Positions 14,557 to 23,391 of a DNA stretch of 34,253 bases are shown piece after piece. The notes under the pieces were generated by a model, which was given only the letters and a program-made list of their open reading frames with translations, was not told where the DNA came from and did not search any database. The position numbers and the translations under genes are program-made. This DNA comes from Desulfobacterales bacterium (GTDB lineage Bacteria; Desulfobacterota; Desulfobacteria; Desulfobacterales; JAHEIW01), in contig CP070746.1 in NCBI GenBank assembly GCA_020348305.1, forward strand, positions 4,897,075 to 4,931,327, written 5' to 3'. Position 1 is the first letter of the stretch; each line of letters starts with the position of its first letter.

Positions 14557-16968
14557 ATGCTCAATTTGCAAAAAGATCAAGTGCTGCTTTCTCGTTTTGT
14601 ACTCATCCGACTCCTGGGGGAAGGCGGGATGGGGCAGGTCTGGCTGGTCCACGATCTTGAGCTTGACATTAATATTGCCATAAAAGTACTGCATCCGCGA
14701 TTATCCGCTATTTCCGAGCGCGTCGAGCTTCTTAAAAATGAATGTCGCAATACGCGCCGTCTGGTGCATCCCAACATCGTGCGGGTCTTCGATTTTCATC
14801 GTACGGAAGATCTGGTCTTCATATCGATGGAATATATTGAAGGCGAAACTCTGGTTGCCTTGCGCCGACGCTTTGAAAGCCCATCCTATCTTAAGATTAT
14901 CTCTTTTTTGCAGCCGCTTGTCGACGCCTTAGCATATGCCCACGGTTTGGGATTGGTTCACCGAGATGTCAAATCCGGCAATGTTATAATCGACAGGCAC
15001 AATGCTCCCCGACTTACCGATTTCGGAATTGCCGCAGTTTTAAAATCGGGAGGCGCTGCCCTTAAAATAACCTCCGGAGGGTCACTGTATTGCATGAGTC
15101 CCCAGCAACTCGACGGTCACCAACCGCAACCCTCCGATGATGTCTATGCCTTTGGTGTATTGATGTATGAATTGCTTACCGGACGACCCCCCTTCTACCC
15201 CGACATCACACCCGCTAAAATCCGCCACGAAATTCCCCTATCGATTAGTCAGCAACTGGCGGATTCAGGTCTGCACATCAATATCTCTCCTCAGCTGGAG
15301 GAACTCATCAGCAAGATGCTAGCCAAAACATCAGAGGAGCGCCCGGCTGATATGCAAGAAATTGGCAATCGTTTGCAGGCGATACACGATGGTTCCATGG
15401 CTCAGAGCGTGTCGCCGGTTGCTCAGATCCAAACCCTATCACAAGAGCGAGATTTACACCACAACGCTGAAATCATCACGCCGCGAAAAGTTCCGGCAAA
15501 AGATAAAAACGCGGATGGAGCCTATGATCGAAGGCAAAAGTTCGTGACTGTCTTCGCGCTGGCTTCCGCATTTGTGGTGATACTCATTGGCGGAGGTTGG
15601 CTGCTGCACTATCTTTCGAAGCATCCGGTTGATACAGCCAAAGTAATTGAACCACGGACTATCGCTCAACCTCAAGCAGAACAAAAACCTGCGCAAATAC
15701 CCAAAGAGCAACCATCTGAAACGCCGGATCCCGCTGAACTCGCACAACAAAAGCAGGAAGCTGAACAACGGCTGGCGCAATACATTGCGTTAAAAAATGA
15801 ATTAGATCGCAAAGGCGCCTCGCAGTGGGCAAGCGACGTGTACACGGAACTGATCGCGCTCGCCCAGCAGGGCGATACCTTGTTTATGGATCAGGCATAT
15901 GATGTCGCGGCCGAAAAATATGCCGAAGCCATAGCTAAAGCCAACGCGCTTGCCAGTCAGGTCGATGACACTTTGGTACGACTCGTAGAAGAAGGGACGC
16001 TGGCTTTAAACGAAGGCGATGGCAAACGTGCTCAGGAAAAATTTAGTGTGGCATTACTGATTGATCCTGCAAACCTGTCTGCCCAACGCGGGCTTAAAAA
16101 AGCGATTACGACTGAAAACGTAATGCAATTGGTAGCGTCGGGAAGAAAGCATGAAAACGACAGCAAGCTTTCGTTTGCCCATGCGGATTACCAGGAAGCC
16201 GTGCGTCTAGACCCTGAAGCAAAAGAGGCCCGCATCGCGCTAAAACGGGTCAAAGAAAAGATTAAAGAACAGGAATTTCAGCAACTCATATCGGACGGGC
16301 TGGCCGCTTACCACAAAAACGATTACCGGCTTGCTCGAACCAAGCTGTTAAAGGCAAAATCGTTCAAACCCGACTCTCGGGAAATTCAAGATGCCCTGAG
16401 ACAGGTTGACGCTGCCATTCGATTGTCACGAATAGAACAACTCAGGAAAAAGGCGATTGCAGCTGAACAATCCGAGCATTGGGAACACGCATTAAACGCA
16501 TATTTGGAGATCCTAAAGGTCGATGCCAACATTCAGTTTGCTGCGCAGGGAAAAGCCCGATCTTTAGAACAGATACGAATCGCAAAGCGTATCAATTTTT
16601 TTCTGGAAAAGCCGGAAGCGTTAGAAATTGATCGCCAATTGGAAAATGCTATTCTTCTCGCCAATGAGGCCAAAGAATTAAATCCGCAAGGGCCCCGGCT
16701 GTCGACCCAAATTAAAAAATTAGAACAGCTGATAACCGCCGCACAAACGCCAATAAACGTTACGATTGAGTCTGACAATTTTACCGATGTAGCCGTATAC
16801 AAAGTAGGGAAATTCGGCCGATTTTCTGTTCGGCAACTGAACCTAAGGCCGGGAACCTACATCGTTGTGGGCGCACGAGACGGCTACAAGGATGTCAGGC
16901 AAAAGCTTGTGTTAAAACCCGGCCAGGAGCCATTGCGTATACGCATAATATGCAAGGTTAAAATTTGA
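14557..16968 (+). CDS. Transmembrane Ser/Thr protein kinase with TPR-like repeat region
   Basis: The 803-residue protein has a cytoplasmic Hanks-type kinase domain (about 10-275). The glycine loop GEGGMGQV (21-28), Lys43 in AIKVL, Glu62, HRDVKSGN (135-142) and DFG (155-157) are all intact, so it should be an active RD kinase. The APE position reads SPQ (181-183), which is atypical. A membrane helix (about 330-352) leads to a region rich in Glu, Gln and Pro. From about residue 390 to 690 follow helical repeats of TPR type (for example YDVAAEKYAEAIAKANALAS). The last 70 residues are a beta-rich PEGA-like domain. The repeats and end domain are predicted to be periplasmic. The stop codon overlaps the TTG start of the next gene. 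The likely role is a signal transducer of this operon, with the FHA proteins as candidate readers. Confidence 0.93.
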   Translation: MLNLQKDQVLLSRFVLIRLLGEGGMGQVWLVHDLELDINIAIKVLHPRLSAISERVELLKNECRNTRRLVHPNIVRVFDFHRTEDLVFISMEYIEGETLVALRRRFESPSYLKIISFLQPLVDALAYAHGLGLVHRDVKSGNVIIDRHNAPRLTDFGIAAVLKSGGAALKITSGGSLYCMSPQQLDGHQPQPSDDVYAFGVLMYELLTGRPPFYPDITPAKIRHEIPLSISQQLADSGLHINISPQLEELISKMLAKTSEERPADMQEIGNRLQAIHDGSMAQSVSPVAQIQTLSQERDLHHNAEIITPRKVPAKDKNADGAYDRRQKFVTVFALASAFVVILIGGGWLLHYLSKHPVDTAKVIEPRTIAQPQAEQKPAQIPKEQPSETPDPAELAQQKQEAEQRLAQYIALKNELDRKGASQWASDVYTELIALAQQGDTLFMDQAYDVAAEKYAEAIAKANALASQVDDTLVRLVEEGTLALNEGDGKRAQEKFSVALLIDPANLSAQRGLKKAITTENVMQLVASGRKHENDSKLSFAHADYQEAVRLDPEAKEARIALKRVKEKIKEQEFQQLISDGLAAYHKNDYRLARTKLLKAKSFKPDSREIQDALRQVDAAIRLSRIEQLRKKAIAAEQSEHWEHALNAYLEILKVDANIQFAAQGKARSLEQIRIAKRINFFLEKPEALEIDRQLENAILLANEAKELNPQGPRLSTQIKKLEQLITAAQTPINVTIESDNFTDVAVYKVGKFGRFSVRQLNLRPGTYIVVGARDGYKDVRQKLVLKPGQEPLRIRIICKVKI

Positions 16969-19406
16969 AATTCGTATACAAAATACGGGATCGCAACGGC
17001 GAGCGCAGCCTGCCTGAAGGTAACTTTCCTTTAGTTATCGGCGGAAATCCTGCAGCCGATATCTATCTAGATGGTTTTAACGAGCGGGATGAAGCCGCTT
17101 ATATTGGATTGGCCAACGACCATCCTTTTGTTCAAGCCGCAGAATCCGAAATTACAGTTCTGTATAACGGTATGAAACTAGAAGGATCGGTTTGGCTGCT
17201 CCATGGCGATACGCTTCAGGTGGGTTCATATGCGATTTATTTCCAGCTTGAAGACAACGCCATTGTATTGCAAGTCCGTGAGCACCAAGAGCCCTCGGAG
17301 CCCATTTCAAAGTTTGTGCCTGCAGAAAAATCTGAATCGGTTGAAATTAAGCCGGTTACATTTCATGCTGCTCAGCACCCTCGACGTCCGAGCCGATTGG
17401 CTACGCTAAAATGGCTGGGATGGATAGCGCTGACAGTCGTGTTTATTGTTCTTACTGCTTCAATTTGGTTTGTTTTTACAGCAAAACAAGTTGTCATCCG
17501 AATTGATCCGCAGCCGGATCACATTTCGATTCACGGCGGTCTGGCGGCACCTCGATTTGGCAATTATTATCTGCTTCGTCCCGCAAAGTATATGCTGCAT
17601 GCGGATAAAAACTGCTACTACCCACTCAAAGAACAGTTTGAGGTCGGCGCTGAAAAAAGCCAACACTTAGACCTTAAGATGGTAAAACTTCCAGGTCGTT
17701 TATCAATTCAAGCCCATCAATCGGATCACCCCTCAATATTAATCGCTGGTGCCAGGGTTTTGATTGACCGTGTGCAGGTCGGCATAACGCCTATTGCAGA
17801 ACTCAAAGTAAACGCCGGCCAGCGGCGTTTAGAAATTCAGGCCGATAATTACCAGAATTATAAGACGGATGAGATGATCAAGGGGTGCAGCGAAATGCAA
17901 GCATTTAATTTCGCCTTATTGCCGGCTTGGTCCGACATAAAGATCGGCTCCGTTCCGCAAGGCGCCGACGTCCGGATAGATGGAAAACCGTTGGGCAAGA
18001 CACCGCTTCAAATTACGCTGCAGGCCGGATCCTATCAGCTGGAGCTTAGCGCCGAGCGATTCAAAAGCTGGAAGACGCAGCTCAATGTCCAACCCAATCT
18101 GCCTCAAGTCATCGAAAACATCCGCTTAAAACCAGCGGATGGAATGCTGGCGGTACAGACAACCCCCCCCGGTGCGAACGTGATGATCGGCAAACATTAT
18201 ATCGGACAAACGCCGCTGAAAATAAAAGTTGCCGCTGATACCCAGCACGTGGTCCAGATTTCAAAGCCGGGCTATGAGAAGGCTTCTCGCAAAATAACCG
18301 TATCCGTTGCGGGCTCAAAAACACTTAATGTGAATTTGAATCCCCAAAAGGGAGTGATCCATTTTAAAGTCGAACCTGCGGATGTGAAACTTCTCGTAAA
18401 CGGGAAATTATGGGGCAAGGTTCCGCAACAATTGCGACTTATTGCAGTGGAGCATCTGTTGGAATTTCGAAAAAAAGGCTACATATCCCATCGAACACGG
18501 ATCACCCCCCGCCCCGGATTTCCGCAAGAACTTGTCATTGTGTTAAAAAAACATTTCCCGCAAAAAGCGGTTACGGCAAACCTTATCGAAGCCAAAAATG
18601 GCTATGCACTCAAATTAATTCGCCCTCAGACCTTTACCATGGGGTCTTCACGCAGGGAACAAGGACGGCGTTCCAATGAAACCCTGCGGAAGGTTAAACT
18701 CCAGCGACCTTTTTACATGGGGGTAAGAGAAGTTACCAACAAGCAGTTCAGAATGTTTCTTGCCAGTCATAACTCGGGATCATTTAAGCAGCAAAGTTTA
18801 AACAGAAATGATCAGCCGGTTGTCCAGATAACCTGGGAACAGGCCACTTTGTTTTGCAACTGGCTCAGCGCCAAGAATTCACTGCCCCCTGCCTATTTGA
18901 AAAAGGGTGATAAACTGGTAGCCGTCGACCCCTTAACAACCGGGTATCGCCTTCCGACCGAGGCTGAATGGGAATATTGCGCACGCTTTTCAAATAATCA
19001 GGCCGCTTTGAAATATCCATGGGGCAATACGTTTCCCCCATCCGCACAATCCGGAAATTTTGCTGATATTTCTGCAAAAGACTTGCTGAACGCTTATCTG
19101 GAAAAGTATAATGACGGATATCCGGTAACAGCACCTCCGGCTAAATTCAAACCCAATAAACTGGGGTTGCATGATTTTGGAGGCAATATTGCGGAATGGT
19201 GTCATGATTACTATTCAATTTATCCATATGACGCCGAAAAGGTATACTTAGATCCCACCGGACCTGAACAGGGAAGACATCACATAGTCAGAGGTTCCAG
19301 CTGGAAAGATTCCAGTATCAGTGCCTTACGGCTGTCTTACAGAGATTATAGCAATGGCAAACGTCACGACCTTGGGTTTCGTATTTGCCGCTATTTAGAA
19401 CAATGA
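16965..19406 (+). CDS. Transmembrane protein: FHA-like N-terminus, PEGA repeats, FGE-sulfatase (SUMF1) domain
   Basis: The 813-residue protein starts with a TTG inside the kinase stop region (TTGA overlap), so it is tightly coupled to the kinase. Residues 1-105 resemble a degenerate FHA beta-sandwich. A membrane helix lies at about 147-172. At least four PEGA repeats follow between about 175 and 530, two of which carry the PQGADVRIDGKPLGKTPLQI-type signature. The C-terminal domain (about 548-813) is an FGE-sulfatase fold with FTMGSS, GVREVTNKQF, YRLPTEAEWEYCAR, GGNIAEWCHDYY, VRGSSW and LGFRIC. The cysteine pair of true formylglycine-generating enzymes is missing: after RGSSW come K, D, S, S, I, S. 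I therefore predict a non-catalytic, ligand- or protein-binding domain, facing the periplasm. Confidence 0.9.
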   Translation: MKFVYKIRDRNGERSLPEGNFPLVIGGNPAADIYLDGFNERDEAAYIGLANDHPFVQAAESEITVLYNGMKLEGSVWLLHGDTLQVGSYAIYFQLEDNAIVLQVREHQEPSEPISKFVPAEKSESVEIKPVTFHAAQHPRRPSRLATLKWLGWIALTVVFIVLTASIWFVFTAKQVVIRIDPQPDHISIHGGLAAPRFGNYYLLRPAKYMLHADKNCYYPLKEQFEVGAEKSQHLDLKMVKLPGRLSIQAHQSDHPSILIAGARVLIDRVQVGITPIAELKVNAGQRRLEIQADNYQNYKTDEMIKGCSEMQAFNFALLPAWSDIKIGSVPQGADVRIDGKPLGKTPLQITLQAGSYQLELSAERFKSWKTQLNVQPNLPQVIENIRLKPADGMLAVQTTPPGANVMIGKHYIGQTPLKIKVAADTQHVVQISKPGYEKASRKITVSVAGSKTLNVNLNPQKGVIHFKVEPADVKLLVNGKLWGKVPQQLRLIAVEHLLEFRKKGYISHRTRITPRPGFPQELVIVLKKHFPQKAVTANLIEAKNGYALKLIRPQTFTMGSSRREQGRRSNETLRKVKLQRPFYMGVREVTNKQFRMFLASHNSGSFKQQSLNRNDQPVVQITWEQATLFCNWLSAKNSLPPAYLKKGDKLVAVDPLTTGYRLPTEAEWEYCARFSNNQAALKYPWGNTFPPSAQSGNFADISAKDLLNAYLEKYNDGYPVTAPPAKFKPNKLGLHDFGGNIAEWCHDYYSIYPYDAEKVYLDPTGPEQGRHHIVRGSSWKDSSISALRLSYRDYSNGKRHDLGFRICRYLEQ

Positions 19407-19413
19407 GGTTACT

Positions 19414-19758
19414 GTGATTTTGTTTAAACGAATGGGTTTTGTTTTTCCGTGGGTATTTTTTCTTTGTTTAACAGCGTTTCCTGCGATAACCACGGTCAAG
19501 GCCGAAAAAGAAATAATCATTAATTCAAAAAAGGCGGCTTTTCAGAGAGAAAGGATGCTAATTGCTCAAAATAGCCGCGACGGCGAAGAAAAAAATGCAA
19601 CTGCATCGACCGTTGAGAATGATTCGAAGCAAAATCCAGAAAAAAAAACACAGAAACAAGCACCAACATCAAAAAGCAAGACTGCTCCGTTAACCTCTTT
19701 TGAGCCGTCAGAAAAAGTAAAAGCGGATCAGGCGGTAGATTTCCCATACGATATCTAG
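19414..19758 (+). CDS. Small secreted hypothetical protein
   Basis: This 114-residue product starts with GTG, with GAGG seven bases upstream that overlaps the previous stop codon. A signal peptide spans about residues 5-30 (cleavage near VKA). The rest is short, hydrophilic and rich in Lys, Glu, Ser, Thr and Asn, with no fold I recognise, so it is probably disordered in the periplasm. Its place between the PEGA/FGE protein and the channel gene, with no gap, makes it a likely real member of the operon. It could be a small linker or accessory factor; this is an inference from position alone. Confidence 0.6.
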   Translation: MILFKRMGFVFPWVFFLCLTAFPAITTVKAEKEIIINSKKAAFQRERMLIAQNSRDGEEKNATASTVENDSKQNPEKKTQKQAPTSKSKTAPLTSFEPSEKVKADQAVDFPYDI

Positions 19759-19777
19759 TTAACAACGGATAAATATT

Positions 19778-20581
19778 ATGAAAAAATCTTTGCCCCTATC
19801 GATCGAATTTATCTATCAACTGTTTGCACTGATAATAATCGTCCTCATTGTGCACGCAGTCTATGTAGCAATTATCCGTCCCCATGCGGATGCCATACTC
19901 GCAGAACAGGCGGCCATGCTTGAAACCGATAAATCGCAGGTCACCAAACGCTCGGTATATGTTCTTATTCGCGATTATGAACAAGAAGCCTGCTTTATCC
20001 TGATGTTTTGGGCCATTGCCATCATGATATATAAAGGTATGGCAACGATCAGACACAGAGCGATGCTGCATATGGATTTGATACCACTGTCTGAGGGAAT
20101 GCGCATTTTGCCGGAAGATACCCGGGAAGTTTCCCGCCAGATACAAGCGCTTCCGTCCCATCAGCAAAACGCCTTGCTCCCAAGAGCGTTGCTGGCCGCT
20201 TTGCACCGGTTCAGTACAACCCGCAATATTCAAGATGTGGCCAGCGCCACCCATGCATACTGTGCTGCGGAGGGCGAACGACTTGAATCTGAATTGTCTA
20301 TGATCAGATATATTGCTTGGGCTATTCCTTCTGTGGGGTTTATCGGTACGGTTCGCGGCATCGGCGAAGCACTGGGACAAGCCCATAAAGCCATTGAAGG
20401 TGATATTTTCGATGTGACCAAAAGCTTGGGCGTGGCCTTTAATTCAACCCTGATTGCACTATTAATTAGCATCGCACTTATGTTTCTGCTGCATCAATTG
20501 CAGCTGCTGCAAGAGCGTTACGTCTTGGACGCCGAGGCTTACTGTGAAGAAAATCTAATCAGACACATGCATACGCAATGA
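19778..20581 (+). CDS. MotA/TolQ/ExbB-family proton channel protein
   Basis: The 267-residue protein has four probable membrane helices (about 12-33, 70-88, 176-197, 218-240), with a cytoplasmic loop between the second and third. The last two helices carry the family signature: IPSVGFIGTVRGIGEAL (183-199) and VTKSLGVAFNSTLIALLISI (213-232), with the conserved GTV..I and the small and hydroxyl residues lining the ion path. In ExbB-ExbD, TolQ-TolR and MotA-MotB such proteins form a pentamer around two partner helices and convert ion flow into force. The partners here are likely the two vWA proteins at 22095 and 23392, whose N-terminal helices carry an Asp. No TonB or flagellar gene is nearby, so this is not a standard TonB or flagellar motor locus. 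Confidence 0.9.
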   Translation: MKKSLPLSIEFIYQLFALIIIVLIVHAVYVAIIRPHADAILAEQAAMLETDKSQVTKRSVYVLIRDYEQEACFILMFWAIAIMIYKGMATIRHRAMLHMDLIPLSEGMRILPEDTREVSRQIQALPSHQQNALLPRALLAALHRFSTTRNIQDVASATHAYCAAEGERLESELSMIRYIAWAIPSVGFIGTVRGIGEALGQAHKAIEGDIFDVTKSLGVAFNSTLIALLISIALMFLLHQLQLLQERYVLDAEAYCEENLIRHMHTQ

Positions 20582-20590
20582 TCAAAAACC

Positions 20591-20671
20591 GTGGCACAAG
20601 GCAAAGGGCGCAGGGTCAAAACAAAAAAACTTATTCATCGAACCTTATGGCTTGTGCCTTGAAACTTTCGC
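20591..20671. repeat. Foldback of degenerate repeats before the Hsp70/FHA gene
   Basis: GGCACAAG (20593-20600) and CTTGTGCC (20651-20658) are perfect inverted copies on either side of an A-rich core. Both arms continue imperfectly (GGCAAAGGG on the left, CCTTGAAACTTT on the right). It lies in the 105-base spacer inside the operon. It belongs to the same structural type as the foldbacks at 11181 and 27781. Confidence 0.45.
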
Positions 20672-20686
20672 AAAGAGGAATACGAA

Positions 20687-22105
20687 ATGAGTTTGCTTGG
20701 TCTTGAGCTCAGTGACGCCGGCATATTGGTAGCCGGAACGGACTCCGCAAGATTGCTTGAACTTGACGGGCCTGATAAAGAAAGCCCTGGATATGCCTTT
20801 GCCGAGAAGAATCAGCTCATTGTGGGCAAAGCCGCTGAAAAAAAAGCACACCTGTTCCCGCGTCTGGTGATAAGTCATTTCTGGGATCAGTTAAACACTG
20901 AACCTCTCGATCATCCCGGTCCCTACACCCAAAAAAATCACGCAGAAATTGCATATGCCCACCTGGCACGAATTTGGGAAAACGTCAAGACACACGGCGA
21001 TGAAATCATCATGGCGGTTCCTGGATTCTATCACCGGGATCAATTGAGCCTTCTTCTGGGTATCGCCAATGACCTGTCCATGCCGATAAGAGGGTTTATT
21101 CCGATCGCCTTGGCAGCCTCGGATAGTCCTTGTCCGGCAAGCGCCCTTTTTCATCTGGACATTCACCTTCACCGCACTGAGATCATCTTTCTTAAACAAG
21201 GGCAATATCTGACTTGTGAAGATTCAGCTTCAATCGCAGAAAAAGGTCTGGCTTATTTACATAGAGAATGGGTGGAAACCATTGCGGCGGAGTTTGTCCG
21301 AACCACGCGCTTTGATCCTCTCCACCAAGCTGTCTCCGAGCAGGAATTATTTGAACGGCTGCCTGCTGTTCTTGAACAACTTCAAAAACATGCGGCCGTT
21401 GATTTCGAGATGACAGGCGGCTCCACTACCTACCGGGCTACTTTACCTCGAGAACTATTCATCCAAAAAAGCGAGCAGGTGATCTTAGAGGTTAATCGCT
21501 TAATTAATAAAACATTAAACAAACACGAGATGCGAAATTATCCGGTGGCCATACAACTCACTCACCGTGTTGCTCGTCTTCCAGGCTTCCAGGAAATATT
21601 AGCCGAACGAAACCGAGCTCAGTTCATCGAACTGGCTCCCGGCGCCACTGCTTTTGGAACCCTGAAACTATGGAATCAGTTGGCCCCACAAGAATCCGAT
21701 CGGGGGATATCATTTTTCATCAGCCGACCTTGGCAAGGTATCGCCAATTCGGATGTGGCCGAATCGCCAAATATCGGCCAGCAAACTCGACGTCCGACCC
21801 ATTTGCTTTACAGAAATCTGGCTTTCCCTCTTACCGAAAAGCCACTTTTGATTGGATTGGAAGTAGCTAAAAACGAGCCCAGCATTCCGATTAAAGGTCA
21901 AACCGCTGGCGTTTCGCGCAAACATTGTTCTGTAGAGCTTCGTGGAAAAGCGGTTCTATTAAAGGATTTTAGTACCTACGGCACATTTGTGGATGACGTC
22001 CGGGTAAAAGAAAGCATTGCATTGCAGCTGGGTCAAATTATACGGGTCGGAACGCCTGGAGAAAAACTGCAACTGATTGCATGTCTAAGTATCGATGAAA
22101 CGTAA
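20687..22105 (+). CDS. Degenerate Hsp70/actin-like protein with C-terminal FHA domain
   Basis: The 472-residue protein appears soluble and cytoplasmic. Residues 1-320 follow the order of an Hsp70 ATPase: a first strand pair GLELSDAGILVA, then EIIMAVPGFYHRDQ in the place of 'V.TVPA.F...Q', FIPIALAAS in the place of 'NEPTAAA', DIHLHRTEIIFL in the place of 'DLGGGTFDVS', and VARLPGFQEILAE in the place of 'GGSTR.P.VQ'. The phosphate-binding Gly/Thr residues of loops 1 and 2 are missing, so ATP binding is doubtful. Residues about 385-465 are an FHA domain with GVSRKHCSVEL and the STYGTFVDD strand, with the phosphothreonine-binding Ser, Arg, His and Asn/Thr positions largely kept. It could read phosphorylation made by the operon kinase. 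GAGG eight bases before the ATG supports the start. Confidence 0.8.
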   Translation: MSLLGLELSDAGILVAGTDSARLLELDGPDKESPGYAFAEKNQLIVGKAAEKKAHLFPRLVISHFWDQLNTEPLDHPGPYTQKNHAEIAYAHLARIWENVKTHGDEIIMAVPGFYHRDQLSLLLGIANDLSMPIRGFIPIALAASDSPCPASALFHLDIHLHRTEIIFLKQGQYLTCEDSASIAEKGLAYLHREWVETIAAEFVRTTRFDPLHQAVSEQELFERLPAVLEQLQKHAAVDFEMTGGSTTYRATLPRELFIQKSEQVILEVNRLINKTLNKHEMRNYPVAIQLTHRVARLPGFQEILAERNRAQFIELAPGATAFGTLKLWNQLAPQESDRGISFFISRPWQGIANSDVAESPNIGQQTRRPTHLLYRNLAFPLTEKPLLIGLEVAKNEPSIPIKGQTAGVSRKHCSVELRGKAVLLKDFSTYGTFVDDVRVKESIALQLGQIIRVGTPGEKLQLIACLSIDET

Positions 22106-23186
22106 AAAACTAAATGTCTTTAGTCTATCATTTCTTGACATCATCACGTGTGGTCTGGGCGCCGTTATTCTGCTATTTGTGTTGATAAACGCAAAAAGTG
22201 CGGCCCAGCGGGATGCGGTTACCACTGACCTGCGCGCAGAAGTGGAACGACTCGAAAAACAGGTGCTTGAGGGTAAAAAGAAACTCATAGAGTCTCGAAA
22301 TACCATAGAGGAAAGCGTTGCCAAACTGGTGAAGACCGAGGGCCGGACACGGGAAATCATAAAAATAATAAAGGAAAAAAAGATCGAGCTTGCCGACCGC
22401 AAACACGATACGCTGGCCACCAAAGCACATGTGAATAAGCTAAAATCCGACTTGAAGTCCCTGGAAGAGGAATTAAGACGGCTTAGAGCCGGCGCCAAAA
22501 CCCAAGATGAACTCGGAACCAGATTGCGTCCCTTCCCCGGGCATGGCGATCGCCAGTATCTAACCGATTTGAAAATGGGCGGCAAACGGATCTTTATTCT
22601 GGTGGATGCATCAGCCAGCATGCTGGATGAAACCATCATAGGAGTGATTCGCAGACGTAATCTCGCGGATAAAAAGAAACTCAAATCCGCAAAATGGCAG
22701 CAGGCTGTAGCCACCATTGATTGGCTAACGACCCAGCTTCCCCCAACAAGCAAATTCCAGATATTTACCTTTAACGAAACTGCATCAGCGTTGAACAAAG
22801 AAACACAAGGAGCCTGGCTAGATGCCGGCAATGTGGACATTTTGAATACTACCGTTGATCAGATGCGCAGAGTTATTCCGCAAAAGGGAACAAGTCTGCT
22901 GAATGCGTTCAAAGCAATGGGTCAAATGAAACCTGCACCGGATAATATCTTTTTGCTGGTTGACAGCCTGCCGACCATGGGAGCTAGCAAACCCTGGCGC
23001 AAACGGGTTTCCGGCAAAAAGCGCTTGAGCTTGTTTAAGGAGGCAATCCGCAACTTGCCCGCCGGGGTGCCGGTTAATATTATTCTTTATCCGATGGAAG
23101 GGGATCCGCGAGCTGCCGATGCCTATTGGCGTTTAGCCAAGAACACCCATGGGTCTTTTTTTTGCCCTTCCCGGGATTGGCCGTAG
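22095..23186 (+). CDS. Membrane-anchored vWA protein A (ExbD-like N-terminal helix)
   Basis: The 363-residue protein overlaps the previous gene by 11 bases. Residues 8-31 form one membrane helix that begins VFSLSFLDIITCG, with Asp15 near its cytoplasmic end. This resembles the PFID...ML segment of ExbD/TolR, whose Asp carries protons. A coiled coil follows (about 40-135), then a periplasmic vWA domain (about 164-355) with an intact MIDAS DASAS (Asp171, Ser173, Ser175), the KGTSLLNAF Thr region and LLVDSLPTMG as the second acidic loop. I infer that it binds a metal and a partner, and that it pairs with the ExbB-type channel. It lacks an OmpA peptidoglycan-binding domain, so the vWA replaces the usual cell-wall anchor. 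Confidence 0.85.
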   Translation: MKRKKLNVFSLSFLDIITCGLGAVILLFVLINAKSAAQRDAVTTDLRAEVERLEKQVLEGKKKLIESRNTIEESVAKLVKTEGRTREIIKIIKEKKIELADRKHDTLATKAHVNKLKSDLKSLEEELRRLRAGAKTQDELGTRLRPFPGHGDRQYLTDLKMGGKRIFILVDASASMLDETIIGVIRRRNLADKKKLKSAKWQQAVATIDWLTTQLPPTSKFQIFTFNETASALNKETQGAWLDAGNVDILNTTVDQMRRVIPQKGTSLLNAFKAMGQMKPAPDNIFLLVDSLPTMGASKPWRKRVSGKKRLSLFKEAIRNLPAGVPVNIILYPMEGDPRAADAYWRLAKNTHGSFFCPSRDWP

Positions 23187-23391
23187 CGGGAATTCGGAAG
23201 TGGGAATGCGCAATTCGGAAAATGCGTGTTACGTGTTTCGGGTTACGGGGGGCACCTTGCGGATTGCGAGTTTCGGAATCCGGGTTACGGAATGAATCAA
23301 TTTCGGATTGCCCAAACCTCGGACCTCAAACCTATAACATTCGTATGAAAACCTTAAATCATGAACCCTGAACCTTGAACCTTTAACTTAT
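23187..23391. repeat. Spacer filled with degenerate heptamer-like repeats between the two vWA genes
   Basis: The 205-base spacer contains runs of related short units: TTCGGAA (several copies), GGGTTACG, CTCGGACCTCAAACCT and near the end TGAACCCTGAACCTTGAACCTTTAAC. The units drift along the spacer. No good ribosome binding site precedes the next ATG at 23392. Most other operon joints here are short or overlapping, so this is an insertion-like interruption. Confidence 0.55.
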
